Below are positions 20,566 through 31,016 of a stretch of 64,000 nt of DNA, piece by piece (positions within the stretch are counted from its first letter, which is position 1; the number at the start of each line of letters is the position of its first letter). Source of the stretch: Mycobacterium angelicum (GTDB lineage: Bacteria > Actinomycetota > Actinomycetes > Mycobacteriales > Mycobacteriaceae); contig NZ_MVHE01000002.1 of the NCBI RefSeq assembly GCF_002086155.1, positions 124,001-188,000 of the forward strand, given 5' to 3'. The notes under the pieces were generated by a model. The model made no database searches and had not been told where the DNA came from. It was given only the letters and a program-made list of their open reading frames with translations. The translations under genes were made by a program, and so were the position numbers.

Positions 20566-21776
20566 AGGCTCAGCGCAGGTTCGGGTTGTCGTTATCGTGG
20601 CCGCGGCTGACCGCGGTGTTCTTGCTCGACGTCCTGATTCTGGTGGTGGCAAGCCATTGCCCGGAGTCGTGGCAGGGCCAAAACCATGTGGCCTGGTGGG
20701 TAGGTGTGGGCTTCGCGGTGCTGGTGACACTGCTGTCAGTGGTCACCTACCACGGACTCACGGTGACGTCCGGCGTGGCGGCATGGCTGTGGGATTGGTC
20801 TGCTGACCCGGGCACGGCGCTGGCCGCCGGATGCACGCCGGCGCTGGACTATCAGCGCCGGTTCGGCCGTGACACCGTGGGCGTGCGCGAGTACCGGGGC
20901 CGGTTGGTCACGGTCATCGCCGTTGACGGCGGCCAAGGCGACCCGACGGGTCGGCACCGCCATCGGTCGAGTTCGTCGGCGCCCGTTGTGTCGGTGGCCG
21001 CGGTCGCTGACGGGTTGCGCCAGTTCGACATTCACTTGGACGGCATCGACATTGTGTCGGTGCAGGTGCGTGGTGGAGCGGAGGCGGCCAAAGCCTCGGC
21101 CTCACTAGAGGAGTGGGGACCCGAAGAGTGGGGAATGGTGGGCGATGGCCCCGCACCCGATCGGCGTCGTACCTGGCTGGTGCTGCGGATGAATCCGCTG
21201 CGCAATGTTGCCGCGGTGGTGGCTCGCGATTCGTTGGCCTCGACGTTGGTGGCGGCCACCGAGCGGCTGGTTCAGGATCTGGATGGACAAAGTTGCGCCG
21301 CGCGCCCGTTGACCGCCGACGAGTTGGCTGAGGTCGACAGCGCGGTCTTAGCTGATTTGGAGCCGACGTGGAGTCGTCCCGGTTGGCGTCACCTCAAGCA
21401 CTTCAACGGGTTCGTGACCAGTTTCTGGGTGACGCCGGCCGACATCGAATCCGAGACGCTGGAGCAGCTGTGGTTGGCTGATGCCCCCGAAGTGGGCGCG
21501 AGCGTGATCACCGTGCGGTTGACCACGCGGGTCGGACGGCCGGCGCTGTCGGCATGGGTGCGCTACCACAGCGCCGCCCGGCTGCCCCGAGAACTCTCGA
21601 GCGGGCTCAACCGGCTCACCGGCCGCCAGCTTGCCGCAGTGCGCGCCAGCCTGCCCGCGCCCACCACTCGGCCCCAACTGGTCATCCCCAGTCGTGAGCT
21701 GCGGGATCACGAGGAGCTCGAGCTCATAGTCAGCCAAGAGACGGAGCACGCAACAAGCTCGTCCGCAGGGCAATGA
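20562..21776 (+). CDS. eccE5: ESX-5 type VII secretion membrane protein EccE5
   Basis: EccE5 is the peripheral subunit of the ESX-5 core complex. The 404-aa product (M. tuberculosis: 406) has two N-terminal helices (about residues 14-30 and 42-62) and a cytosolic domain. The start ATG at 20562 ([13 protein letters not shown]) overlaps the mycP5 stop as ATGA; the longer open frame upstream lies inside mycP5 and is not part of the protein. The 3' end overlaps eccA5 by 4 bp. Confidence 0.95.
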   Translation: MKAQRRFGLSLSWPRLTAVFLLDVLILVVASHCPESWQGQNHVAWWVGVGFAVLVTLLSVVTYHGLTVTSGVAAWLWDWSADPGTALAAGCTPALDYQRRFGRDTVGVREYRGRLVTVIAVDGGQGDPTGRHRHRSSSSAPVVSVAAVADGLRQFDIHLDGIDIVSVQVRGGAEAAKASASLEEWGPEEWGMVGDGPAPDRRRTWLVLRMNPLRNVAAVVARDSLASTLVAATERLVQDLDGQSCAARPLTADELAEVDSAVLADLEPTWSRPGWRHLKHFNGFVTSFWVTPADIESETLEQLWLADAPEVGASVITVRLTTRVGRPALSAWVRYHSAARLPRELSSGLNRLTGRQLAAVRASLPAPTTRPQLVIPSRELRDHEELELIVSQETEHATSSSAGQ

Positions 21777-23605
21777 CCCGCGCGCAGTCCGCCGCCGAAG
21801 ACGCCCGTAATGCCATGGTCGCCGGTCTGCTGGCGTCGGGAATTTCGGTAAACGGGCTGCAACCCAGCCACAATCCGCAGGTCGCCGCGCAGATGTTCAC
21901 CACGGCTACCACCCGCGACCCCATGATGTGTGACGCCTGGCTGGCTCGGGTGCTGGCCGGTGACCAGAGCATCGAAGTGCTCGCCGGTGCCTGGGCGGCG
22001 GTAAGGACTTTCGGCTGGGAAACCCGCCGACTCGGCGTCACGGATCTGCAGTTTCGCCCCGAAGTATCCGATGGCCTGTTCCTGCGCCTAGCGGTGACCA
22101 GCGTGGACTCACTGGCCTGCGCGTACGCTGCCGTCCTCGCCGAGGCCAAGCGCTACAAGGAGGCGGCCGAACTCCTGGACGCCACCGACCCCAAGCACCC
22201 CTTCGACACCGAGTTGGTGAGCTACGTGCGGGGCGTGTTGTTTTTCCGCACCAAACGCTGGCCGGACGTGCTGGCCCAGTTTCCCGAGGCCACGCCCTGG
22301 CGTCACCCCGAACTCAAAGCCGCCGGCGCGGCCATGGCCACTACCGCGCTGGCCTCCCTCGGCGTCTTCGAGGAGGCCTACCGGCGGGCGCAGGAAGCCA
22401 TCGAAGGTGACCGTGTGCCGGGCGCGGCCAACATCGCCCTTTACACCCAAGGCATGTGTCTGCGGCACGTCGGCCGCGAAGAGGAAGCGGTCGAGCTGTT
22501 GCGTCGCGTGTATTCACGCGACGCGAAGTTCACTCCGGCCCGCGAGGCGCTGGACAACCCGAACTTCCGGCTGGTCCTGACCGACCCCGAGACCATTGAG
22601 GCGCGCACCGATCCGTGGGATCCGGAGAGTGCACCGACCCGGGCGCAGACCGAGGCCGCCCGGCACGCCGAGATGGCCGCGAAGTACCTCGCCGAGGGCG
22701 ATGCCGAGCTGAACGCGATGCTCGGCATGGAACGGGCCAAGCGGGAGATCAAGCTCATCAAGTCCACCACGAAGGTGAACCTGGCGCGCGCCAAGATGGG
22801 CCTTCCGGTACCGGTGACGTCGCGGCATACGTTGCTGCTGGGGCCGCCGGGTACCGGTAAGACGTCCGTGGCACGTGCATTCAGCAAACAGCTGTGCGGG
22901 CTGACGGTACTTCGCAAACCAGTGGTAGTGGAGACCAGCCGCACCAAGCTGTTGGGCCGCTACATGGCCGACGCGGAAAAGAACACCGAAGAGATGCTCG
23001 AGGGCGCACTCGGCGGCGCAGTGTTCTTCGATGAGATGCACACCCTGCACGAGAAGGGCTATTCCCAAGGCGACCCCTACGGCAACGCGATCATCAATAC
23101 CCTGCTGCTCTACATGGAGAACCATCGAGATGAACTGGTGGTCTTCGGTGCGGGCTATGCCAAGGCAATGGAGAAGATGCTCGAGGTGAATCAGGGTCTG
23201 CGACGGCGCTTTTCGACGGTAATCGAGTTCTTCAGCTATACCCCGGACGAGTTGCTCGCGCTGACCCGATTGATGGGCCAGGAAAACGAGGACGTCATCA
23301 CCGACGACGCGGTCCAGGTGTTGTTGCCGTCCTACACCAAGTTCTATCTGGATGAGACCTATTCCGAAGACGGCGATTTGATCCGCGGCATCGATACCCT
23401 CGGTAATGCCGGATTCGTGCGCAATGTGGTGGAGAAAGCGCGCGACCATCGCAGTTTCCGGCTCGATGACGCGATCCTCGACGAAGTGCTGGCCAGCGAT
23501 CTCACCGATTTCAGCGAAGTGCAACTGCGCCGCTTCAAAGAGTTGACGCGCGAGGATCTGGCCGAAGGCCTCGGCGCCGCCGTGGCGGAGAAGAAAACAA
23601 GCTGA
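21773..23605 (+). CDS. eccA5: ESX-5 cytosolic AAA+ ATPase EccA5
   Basis: EccA5 is a cytosolic CbbX-type AAA+ ATPase thought to act on EspG-bound PE-PPE substrates before export. The 610-aa product has an N-terminal TPR-like helical domain (about 1-275) and a C-terminal AAA+ domain. Walker A is GPPGTGKT at 357-364 (Lys363) and Walker B is AVFFDEMH with Asp420-Glu421. The ATG start overlaps the eccE5 stop. It is the last gene of the ESX-5 core unit; the PPE island begins about 790 bp later. Confidence 0.96.
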   Translation: MTRAQSAAEDARNAMVAGLLASGISVNGLQPSHNPQVAAQMFTTATTRDPMMCDAWLARVLAGDQSIEVLAGAWAAVRTFGWETRRLGVTDLQFRPEVSDGLFLRLAVTSVDSLACAYAAVLAEAKRYKEAAELLDATDPKHPFDTELVSYVRGVLFFRTKRWPDVLAQFPEATPWRHPELKAAGAAMATTALASLGVFEEAYRRAQEAIEGDRVPGAANIALYTQGMCLRHVGREEEAVELLRRVYSRDAKFTPAREALDNPNFRLVLTDPETIEARTDPWDPESAPTRAQTEAARHAEMAAKYLAEGDAELNAMLGMERAKREIKLIKSTTKVNLARAKMGLPVPVTSRHTLLLGPPGTGKTSVARAFSKQLCGLTVLRKPVVVETSRTKLLGRYMADAEKNTEEMLEGALGGAVFFDEMHTLHEKGYSQGDPYGNAIINTLLLYMENHRDELVVFGAGYAKAMEKMLEVNQGLRRRFSTVIEFFSYTPDELLALTRLMGQENEDVITDDAVQVLLPSYTKFYLDETYSEDGDLIRGIDTLGNAGFVRNVVEKARDHRSFRLDDAILDEVLASDLTDFSEVQLRRFKELTREDLAEGLGAAVAEKKTS

Positions 23606-24246
23606 GCGCCCTTCTTCCTGGCGCCAGCAGCTAACCAGCATCGGCTCAAACCACGAGCGTTCCGGCCTCCATTCGCGGCCGGCATTGATGCGTCGCAATT
23701 AACTCGACGTAACCGCCGCGAGTCGCTTTGACCCCGCATCCGCAGCGATGTCACGATGTCGCTGACTGGCCCGTCAGATGAAGTTTCTGCACGAAAACAG
23801 GCTCGGAATTAGCAATTGACGTCACATGGCGAAGGCCGCCCGAATGCGGCGCGACATGGCCATTCTGTGGGTTGCGTCCAACTCGCTTCGGACGGCGCGA
23901 CAGCCGGATACGCTGTTTGTGCCGAAGCTCGGACGAGCGGGACGCCGTATCTGGCAAATTCTGCTGGACTACCCCATCCCACTATGTGCAACTCAACGGC
24001 ACTCCCGGGTGACCGAATCCTGACGGGAGGTGGGGCGGGACTGATCTATTGACAGTGGTCGTACGGAGTTGATGATCGTTTCTTCCCGATCCGGTCACGG
24101 CGCGTTCTCCGCCGTCTGAAATCGACTGGCGCCGAGTATCCGAAACGCTGCGCAGCCAGATGCGCACGTGCCATCGGCAATCCCCGACACCGCCGCAGCG
24201 GCCGAGACCCCGATCCGGGTCGGACTGTCTCAAAAGGAGGAGTCCG
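23606..24246. other. 641-bp region without a recognised gene (lppT position)
   Basis: In M. tuberculosis the small lipoprotein gene lppT lies here. No lipobox-bearing ORF or codon-biased frame is visible, only short frames with untypical composition. It probably holds the eccA5 3' end signals and the promoter for the PPE unit. Confidence 0.4.
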
Positions 24247-24390
24247 ATGTCTTCTGTGGGCACCCGACTCGAATCGCTGGAACCAGCGGCCGGTGAACTG
24301 CACAGCGTGCAATGTCGTCCTGCCGCAAGACAATTCGCGCTGCGTGGTCGACGCGGCCATCGAAGCAGTAGCCGGTTAAGGAAGGTGTAG
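24247..24390 (+). CDS. Possible 47-codon ORF immediately upstream of a PPE gene
   Basis: An ATG at 24247 follows a near-consensus ribosome binding site (AAAAGGAGG) and reads 47 codons (MSSVGTRLESLEPAAGELHS...) to a TAG at 24388-24390, two bases before the PPE ATG. The last third is Arg/Ser-rich. It resembles neither a PE protein nor LppT. Tight spacing suggests coupling to the PPE gene or a leader peptide. No homologue is known to me. Confidence 0.35.
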   Translation: MSSVGTRLESLEPAAGELHSVQCRPAARQFALRGRRGHRSSSRLRKV

Positions 24391-24392
24391 CA

Positions 24393-25664
24393 ATGGATTT
24401 CGGAGCATTACCACCAGAAGTCAACTCGCTGCGGATGTATTCGGGGCCGGGCTCGGCATCGATGCTGGCGGCCGTGACGGCCTGGGATGGGCTTGCCGCG
24501 GAGCTGCGTTCGACGGCCGCTCAATACCAAACGGTGATTTCGGTGCTGACCAGCGATGGCTGGGTGGGGCCGGCGTCGGAATCGATGGTGGCTGCGGTTA
24601 CCCCGTATCTGTCGTGGATGACCATCACCGGCATGCAGGCCGAGCAGACCGCCCGTCAGGCAGCAGCCGCAGCGGGCGCATACGAATCCGCGTTCGCCAT
24701 GACAGTGCCCCCGGCCGCTGTGGCGGCCAACCGCACGCAGTTACAGGCGTTGGTCGCGACCAATCTGATCGGCCAGAACACGCCCGCGATCGCGGCTACC
24801 GAAGCTGCTTACGGCGAAATGTGGGCCCAGGATGCGGCGGCGATGTACGGCTATGCCACGGGTTCTGCCGTTGCATCGACGCTGGCACCGTTCACCCAAC
24901 CAGCACAGGTGACAGACCCCAGCGGTCAGCTCCAGCAGGCCGAGGCGGTCATTCAAGCCGCGGGCAACGCGGTGGGCAACCTTACCCAGACGGAATTGCC
25001 GCAGCTCATGTCGCAAGTGCCGGGGAGCCTGCAAGGACTCGCTTCCCCCGCTGCGGCGTCGCCGCTGGACGCCTTTCCCGGAGCGGGGTTGCTCGCCGAC
25101 CTCCTGAATTTCCTGGACGGCAACGACGGGAATCCCTACGGGATCTTCTTCAACTCCTCGCTGGTGAACGGGTTCGTCTCAGCCGGATACGTCAGCCCCG
25201 CCATCGTCGGCCCAGCCATTTGGGCCGCAATGGCCGACATCAATGCCGTAGCACTCGGCGCAGAAGAAGGGGCGTCCGTCCCGCCGATGGGCTCGGGCGA
25301 GGGTAACCCGTCGTGGATACCGGCAAACTCTCCGGCTAACCCCACCAACCTGCCTCCGCTATCGGATGCAAGCGCTATTTCGTGGAATAGCGGTGGGGTG
25401 ACGGCCGGTACGAATCAGGCGGCGTTAGTCGGGCGTTTGTCTGTTCCGCAGAGCTGGACGGAAGCTACCGCGGTGGCCAACCATGCCGGCGCCGCAGCGC
25501 CCGGCGGCGGCTGGACCAGCACCGCCGCCGTCCCACAAGCGGCCGCAGGTATGCCCGGCGTGCCAGGTATGCCCGCAGCGGGCATTTACGGCCACAGCTT
25601 CGGCAATGCCCCGCGATACGGGTTCCGCCCGACCGTCATGGGACGCCCGCCAGCCGCTGGATGA
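24393..25664 (+). CDS. PPE family protein, SVP subgroup
   Basis: The 423-aa protein has a PPE domain ([21 protein letters not shown]), an intact SVP motif (GRLSVPQSW) and the ending [15 protein letters not shown]. It is the first gene of a five-PPE island after eccA5, in the place of PPE28-30. The middle carries FLDGNDGNPYGIFFNS, shared with the next gene, so the two arose by tandem duplication. The ribosome binding site is AAGGTG. It is a probable ESX-5 surface substrate; which M. tuberculosis PPE it matches cannot be decided here. Confidence 0.92.
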   Translation: MDFGALPPEVNSLRMYSGPGSASMLAAVTAWDGLAAELRSTAAQYQTVISVLTSDGWVGPASESMVAAVTPYLSWMTITGMQAEQTARQAAAAAGAYESAFAMTVPPAAVAANRTQLQALVATNLIGQNTPAIAATEAAYGEMWAQDAAAMYGYATGSAVASTLAPFTQPAQVTDPSGQLQQAEAVIQAAGNAVGNLTQTELPQLMSQVPGSLQGLASPAAASPLDAFPGAGLLADLLNFLDGNDGNPYGIFFNSSLVNGFVSAGYVSPAIVGPAIWAAMADINAVALGAEEGASVPPMGSGEGNPSWIPANSPANPTNLPPLSDASAISWNSGGVTAGTNQAALVGRLSVPQSWTEATAVANHAGAAAPGGGWTSTAAVPQAAAGMPGVPGMPAAGIYGHSFGNAPRYGFRPTVMGRPPAAG

Positions 25665-25763
25665 CGGCCAAGCCACGACGGCATCAGAGGGCATCACAGG
25701 GCATTAGCGGGCATCGGCGATCGCTGCCGCCTTGCGTTCGGCCATTCAAAGGAGGTGCAGGCA

Positions 25764-26969
25764 ATGGATTTCGGGGCGCTCCCGCCTGAAGTCAACTCCC
25801 TGCGCATGTATTCCGGGCCCGGCTCGGCGCCAATGCTGGCTGCCGTGACGGCCTGGGATGGCCTTGCCGCCGAAATGCATTTGACCGCAACGGCATACGA
25901 GTCAGTGATCTCCGCGTTGATCAGTGAGGGCTGGCTGGGGCCGGCGTCGGCGGCTATGGTGTCGGCGGTCGCCCCCTATGTGACATGGATGAGCGACACG
26001 GGACTGCTGGCGGCCCAGACTGCCAGTCAGGCCGCGGCGGCTGCGGCGGCGTTCGAGGCCGCGTTTGCCATGACGGTGCCGCCGGTGGTGGTCGCCGCCA
26101 ACCGTGCCCGACTACTGGCGCTGGTAGCCACCAATTTTCTGGGCATAAACACACCTGCGATCGCGGCTACCGAGGCCGAATACGCAGAAATGTGGGCCCA
26201 GGATGCGACAGCGATGTACGGATATGCCGCAAGCGCGGCGGAAGCCGTTGCGCTGGAAGCCTTTTCCGAACCCCCACAGACCGCCAAGCCATCCGGACCA
26301 TCCCTGCAAACCGCAGCCGTCGCCCAGGCAACCGGCAGCATCACCCAAACCGAGCTGCCCCAACTCATGTCCGCGGTGCCGGCGACCTTGCAAGAAATCT
26401 CGTCACCGGCCGCGGCATCGCCTTTCGACGCCTTACCCCAGACGGGTCTGCTCGCCGACATCCTGAACTTCCTGGACGGCAACGACGGCAACCCTTACGG
26501 GATCTTCTTCAATTCCAACCTGGTGAATGGCTTCACGTCTGCCGGATACACCGCTCCCGGAGCGATCCTGCCGGCCATCACGGGTGCAATCGCCGACATC
26601 AATTCGGTGGCTCTCGGCGATGGGCCGGCGGCCTCGTCGACGAGCGCCGGCTCCACCGCTGCACTCAACGCCGGGGCTATGGTGACCCAACCGGGCGTCG
26701 GGGGAGTCACGGCCGGCACCAATCAGGCCGCCCTGGTCGGCCGGCTATCGGTGCCGCCCAGCTGGACCGCCGCCGTCGAGGCAGCCACCAATGCCGGCAA
26801 CCCGGTCACCAGCGCCGGCTTGACCGGTACTGCCGCTGTCCCGGAGGCCTCAACCGTGCCCGGCCTACCCGGTATGCCGGGCGCTGGTGTCTACGCGCGC
26901 AGCTTCGGTAGTGGCCCTCGTTACGGATTCCAGCCGACGATAATGACGCGCCCGCCGTCCGGCGGATAG
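25764..26969 (+). CDS. PPE family protein, SVP subgroup (tandem paralogue)
   Basis: The 401-aa PPE protein is closely related to the preceding gene throughout, including FLDGNDGNPYGIFFNS and the AGTNQAALVGRLSVPPSW SVP block. I chose the ATG at 25764 because AAAGGAGG ends at 25755 and serves it; the GTG at 25755 lies inside that site. The sequence ends YGFQPTIMTRPPSGG. No PE gene is adjacent, so its PE partner must come from elsewhere, for example PE18 or PE19. Confidence 0.92.
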   Translation: MDFGALPPEVNSLRMYSGPGSAPMLAAVTAWDGLAAEMHLTATAYESVISALISEGWLGPASAAMVSAVAPYVTWMSDTGLLAAQTASQAAAAAAAFEAAFAMTVPPVVVAANRARLLALVATNFLGINTPAIAATEAEYAEMWAQDATAMYGYAASAAEAVALEAFSEPPQTAKPSGPSLQTAAVAQATGSITQTELPQLMSAVPATLQEISSPAAASPFDALPQTGLLADILNFLDGNDGNPYGIFFNSNLVNGFTSAGYTAPGAILPAITGAIADINSVALGDGPAASSTSAGSTAALNAGAMVTQPGVGGVTAGTNQAALVGRLSVPPSWTAAVEAATNAGNPVTSAGLTGTAAVPEASTVPGLPGMPGAGVYARSFGSGPRYGFQPTIMTRPPSGG

Positions 26970-27611
26970 CCGAACTTCAGCCAGGTAAGGGCAATTCTCC
27001 GCTAGCCGGCGCTAATCTAGATTGTTTGCTGACGCGAAATGATTGTTCAGCTCTTGCGAATTGAGCATTGCAAATCGCTGAGCGCGTTGAGTTGACTACT
27101 CCCGCCTCGAGTGACACGATGGCCTCTGCATGCACCTCGCTAGGTGAGGCGTCTGCACGGACATAGGCCACTGACCTCGAACGTCGAAAGACGCCCAGGG
27201 TCAGGACAGCTCTTCCCGGCTTAAGGGTTGAGCCCAAGTGGCTTCCGGCTAGTCAGCGGGATACGCCGTGTGGTGCCAAAGCTCTGTCGAGAGGGGTGCC
27301 GCTCAGCTCGATTTGTGCTGGCCCTCATCCCTGCGTGCCCTTGCCCGGCATCCCCGTGTGCCCCGGCCCTGAGGAGGTGAGAGCGAAGTGAGTCCCGGCG
27401 ATAGTCCGTATCCGAGATCGACGACCATTTCGTTTCGATCCGGCCCGGCCCAATTTTTCGCAATCTGATTCGGCATTACCGCTAAATCCTCAACCGCGCA
27501 CTCAAGTTTCGTGAGTGCGCCTGATTGGCGTGCGCGGAAATTAGCCATAGAACACAGAAATTGAAATATCGGGGCGCCGGCTTCGGATCTTCCAGCTAGG
27601 AGAACCCCACC
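26970..27611. other. 642-bp noncoding region with a 9-bp perfect hairpin
   Basis: No gene recognised. GCGCACTCA (27496-27504) and TGAGTGCGC (27512-27520) form a perfect 9-bp inverted repeat with a 7-nt loop, 91 bp before the next PPE start. It could be a terminator of the upstream unit, an operator or a dispersed extragenic palindrome. Confidence 0.45.
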
Positions 27612-28802
27612 ATGACCGCCCCACTGGACTTTGCGGCTCTGCCGCCCGAAATCAACTCCGCACGCATGTACACCGGCGCGGGCTCCGGACCAATGCTGGC
27701 AGCCGCGTCGGCCTGGAACGGGGTGGCCGCCGAACTGCGCGCCACCGCGTTGTCCTACCACTCGGTGCTGGCCGCGCTGACCGGCGAGGAATGGTACGGC
27801 CCGGCCGCCGCATCGATGGCAGCCGCCGTCGCACCCTACGTGACGTGGATGAGCACTACCGCCGTCCAGGCCGAGCAGTCCGCCGCCCAAGCCGAGGCCG
27901 CGGCGGGTGCCTACGAAGCCGCGTACGCCGCGACGGTGCCCCCGGCGGTGATCGCAGCAAACCGCACGTTGTTGAGGACGTTGATCGCCACCAACATCCT
28001 CGGCCAGAACACCCCCGCGATCGCCGCGACCGAGGCGCATTACTTCGAAATGTGGGCGCAGGACGCCGCCGCCATGTACGCGTACGCCGGCACCTCGGCC
28101 GCGGCCGCCCGGCTGACCCCTTTCGTCGAACCCCAGCCGACGACCAACCCCAACGGGCTGGCCGCCCAGGCAGCAGCCGTCGCCTCTGCCGGCACTCAGC
28201 AGAGCGCGCTATCGGAACTGGTCGCCGCGATACCTGGTGCACTACAAGGACTTTCGGGATCCAACGGCACCACCTTGTGGCAGATCATCTGGGACCTGCT
28301 GACTGGGTCCGGACCTGCCTGGTGGCAGGCCTTTTGGAACGCCTGGGGGCCCAACGCGAATGTCTGGAACACCATAACTTCGACTGGGCTCTTCGTGCCG
28401 GGCAGCGCGTTTGCTCCCTTCATGGCCAGCGTGCTGGCTGGTAACAGTGCCGCGGATGCGGCTGCGGAGGGCGTCGCCGCTGCCGCGACCGGGGTTGGCG
28501 ATGCTGCCGCAGGCCCACTGGCGTCCGCGGGCGGATTGGGTGGCGCGGTATCGGCCGCTGCGGGCGACGCCGGCATCATCGGCAAGCTGTCGGTGCCACC
28601 GAGCTGGCTCGCGGCCGCACCATCGACAAGTCCCGTCGGGGCAGCACTCGGGGGCACTCCGATGGTCGCCCCACCGCCGGCCGTGGCCGCCGGTATGCCT
28701 GCGGTGCCCATGGGCAACATGTCCGGTCAGCCCTTCGGGCGTGCGGTGCCCCAATACGGGTTCCGTCCCACCTTCGTGACTCGCCCACCCGCCGCGGGGT
28801 AG
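27612..28802 (+). CDS. PPE family protein, SVP subgroup (PPE31/32-like position)
   Basis: A 396-aa PPE protein with [11 protein letters not shown] after [14 protein letters not shown] as the WxG turn, SVP motif GKLSVPPSW and the ending [15 protein letters not shown]. The Trp-rich stretch around 28270-28380 ([19 protein letters not shown]) is typical of the variable middle of PPE-SVP proteins. Ribosome binding site TAGGAGA. It has its own long upstream region on one side and a 926-bp gap on the other, so it is probably a separate transcript. Confidence 0.92.
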   Translation: MTAPLDFAALPPEINSARMYTGAGSGPMLAAASAWNGVAAELRATALSYHSVLAALTGEEWYGPAAASMAAAVAPYVTWMSTTAVQAEQSAAQAEAAAGAYEAAYAATVPPAVIAANRTLLRTLIATNILGQNTPAIAATEAHYFEMWAQDAAAMYAYAGTSAAAARLTPFVEPQPTTNPNGLAAQAAAVASAGTQQSALSELVAAIPGALQGLSGSNGTTLWQIIWDLLTGSGPAWWQAFWNAWGPNANVWNTITSTGLFVPGSAFAPFMASVLAGNSAADAAAEGVAAAATGVGDAAAGPLASAGGLGGAVSAAAGDAGIIGKLSVPPSWLAAAPSTSPVGAALGGTPMVAPPPAVAAGMPAVPMGNMSGQPFGRAVPQYGFRPTFVTRPPAAG

Positions 28803-29728
28803 CCCGGACGTCCAGAAAATTTACAGAAAGTGAGCAACTAGCTGACAGGCGCGTGTAACAACGCTGGCTTAACGCGTTGCGTACGCTCGCCTAGCGTTGG
28901 CAGCACGGAAGACAACGGCTGGCGGTAGCGGCGGATCGTAGGAGGTTCAGCGGGCGCCACGGATGGAGGGCAGGTTCAGGCGATGGAAGTGCGGGGCCGG
29001 GCGACCAGTGGCGTCGAATCCAGGGAGACTTAGGTCTCAAATGCCATCCGGCAACAGCCTCCGTCGACTCGCCTGGAGCTGTTGATGTGGCGGCCTTCGA
29101 TGATGTTACGACCGCATACGAAATTCATAGCATGAACCATGGCAAGAATGGCGGCCGCTGATAAATTCGAAAAAGCACTGTGCCGATGCATTCCTTGAAT
29201 ACTGATCGTTGCGTCAGCGACGTACAGGGAAGCATTATTGGCGATTCAGGCAATAAAATGCGCAAAATTCACGGTCGCCGACAACGCGTGTCAGCGCTCC
29301 AATCGACGCGCTCTTGAATCCTTTGGGGTCGTTTGCGAAGTTGGCGTGTAGGTGTCTCTCAACTGCATCTTTGCCTTTGCACCTCGGTAGCTGTAAACGA
29401 GCCTCACCGGCGGCCAACGGTGGGTGAAACGCATTGTTTACGTTGCGCTTACGTGAGCGGAACCCAATGCAAATAAATTTTGCGCAGTATGTCATTATAT
29501 CGGGCCGGGGAGCCTGAGGCAGGGCATGAAACAGGGGAGGAAAATCCAACCGTGACACGGTCGACGAATGGGGGGCCACGCGGCTTCGCCGTGGTTAAAT
29601 GAGCGGCTCACTCACTCCCGAATCATTTGTATGTCTGGTGAGCCTGATGAGAGCCGGACTGATTCGTGTGCAGAACTACCAGGCCGTGATTACCATGACG
29701 GCAATATAGGGGACCGGAGGTAACACAT
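28803..29728. other. 926-bp A/T-richer noncoding region between PPE genes
   Basis: M. tuberculosis carries PE_PGRS32, Rv1804c, Rv1805c and PE20 in the comparable part of this island. Here no codon-biased frame is seen on either strand. Local A/T content is clearly higher than in the genes. An 11-bp exact inverted repeat (TGCGCAAAATT at 29259-29269, AATTTTGCGCA at 29476-29486) flanks about 206 bp, and a small hairpin (CGGC-TTC-GCCG) occurs near 29580. It may be a remnant of lost DNA plus the promoter of the next PPE gene. Confidence 0.4.
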
Positions 29729-31003
29729 ATGGACTTCGGGGCGTTGCCGCCGGAAATCAACTCCGGTCGGATGTACGTGGGTGCGGGCTCAGCGCCGATG
29801 CTGGCCGCGGCCGCGGCCTGGGACGAGGTAGCGGCGCAACTGCACGCTGCCGCCGCCTCATACAGCTCCGCCATTGAGGGGCTGACGGTCGGGCCGTGGA
29901 CGGGCCCGTCGTCGATCCTGATGGCGGCGGCGGCGGCTCCTTACGTGTCGTGGGTCAGTGCGACGGCCGCGCTGGCTGAGCAGGCCGGCACCCAGGCCAA
30001 GATCGCCGCGGCGGCCTACGAGACGGCGTTCGCCGCGACGGTTCCTCCGCCGGTCATCGAGGCCAACCGCGCCTTGTTGATGACGTTGCTCGCCACCAAT
30101 ATCTTCGGCCAGAACACCCCGGCGATCGCGGCCGCCGAAGCCCATTACGCAGAAATGTGGGCCCAGGATGCCGCCGCCATGTACGCCTACGCGGCCTCGT
30201 CGGCGACGGCGTCGGCGTTGACGCCGTTCAACGAACCCCCGCAAACCACGAACCCGTCGGCGGCGGCCGCACAATCGGCAACGGTGGCCCAGGCCGCCGC
30301 CAGCTCTACCGGCTCGGAGGTGACTTCCCAGCTCACCCAGCTGATCTCGGCGATGCCGAACGCGCTGCAAGGCCTGGCGACAAATCCGTCGGCGGCAGCA
30401 GTACCCGGGCTCACCTTGCCGCCGCTGCCTCCTTGGCTCGCGACCGACATCGCGAATTGGAACATCATCATGGCCACCCTCACCGGGCCGTATTCCATTC
30501 AGGGACTGACCTCCATCCCCGGTGGGCCATTCCTGTCGTTCGGGCAGATATACGCCTACGCACAGAACGGTCAAGGCCTACAAGCCTTCCTCACTCCCGC
30601 CAAACCCATCAGTGGAGCATTGGCACCCATCGCCCCGCAGCTGGGAGCGAACCTAACCTCTGCCGGTGGTGCCGGTGGCGCCCCCGTGGCATCGGGTGCC
30701 ATGGGCCGTGCGGCGCTGGTGGGCAGTTTGTCGGTGCCGCAGGGCTGGACCACCGAAGCTCCCGCGATGCGAGCGCTTGCCTCGATATTTCCCACTGGGT
30801 TGACGGCCGCGCCGGCCGCCTCGCTGGCCGGCGAGGGCGGGGTGTTCAGCCAGATGGCGCTATCAAGCCTGGCGGGACGAGCCCTGGGGACAACTGCGTT
30901 TGGTTCCAGTGGCGGCGCTGCAGCGCACGCGGTGGGTGGTGTCGTCGCCGAGGCTGACCCGGCCGCGGCCACCATCATCGTGATACCGGCGATCGAGGAC
31001 TAG
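29729..31003 (+). CDS. PPE family protein, SVP subgroup, with atypical C-terminus
   Basis: A 424-aa PPE protein: [20 protein letters not shown] turn and SVP motif GSLSVPQGW. Unlike most PPE-SVP proteins it lacks the closing FRPTVMxRPP motif and ends in an alanine/valine-rich tail with [14 protein letters not shown] at 29729 with GGAGG ribosome binding site. The next PPE gene starts 13 bp after its stop, so the two PPEs form one transcript. Position suggests PPE32 of M. tuberculosis, but this is inference. Confidence 0.92.
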   Translation: MDFGALPPEINSGRMYVGAGSAPMLAAAAAWDEVAAQLHAAAASYSSAIEGLTVGPWTGPSSILMAAAAAPYVSWVSATAALAEQAGTQAKIAAAAYETAFAATVPPPVIEANRALLMTLLATNIFGQNTPAIAAAEAHYAEMWAQDAAAMYAYAASSATASALTPFNEPPQTTNPSAAAAQSATVAQAAASSTGSEVTSQLTQLISAMPNALQGLATNPSAAAVPGLTLPPLPPWLATDIANWNIIMATLTGPYSIQGLTSIPGGPFLSFGQIYAYAQNGQGLQAFLTPAKPISGALAPIAPQLGANLTSAGGAGGAPVASGAMGRAALVGSLSVPQGWTTEAPAMRALASIFPTGLTAAPAASLAGEGGVFSQMALSSLAGRALGTTAFGSSGGAAAHAVGGVVAEADPAAATIIVIPAIED

Positions 31004-31016
31004 GTAAGGGGCAAGC

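Noticed and set aside
26970..27611. Short frames with SD-like sites (for example GTG near 27388 after GAGGAGG)
   Set aside because: Only about 26 codons, with no conservation evidence or recognizable motif.
29235..29579. 114-codon minus-strand frame in the PPE spacer, about the size of Rv1805c
   Set aside because: Third codon positions show no G/C bias, there is no ribosome binding site, and the frame spans the 11-bp inverted repeats; I see no family motif.
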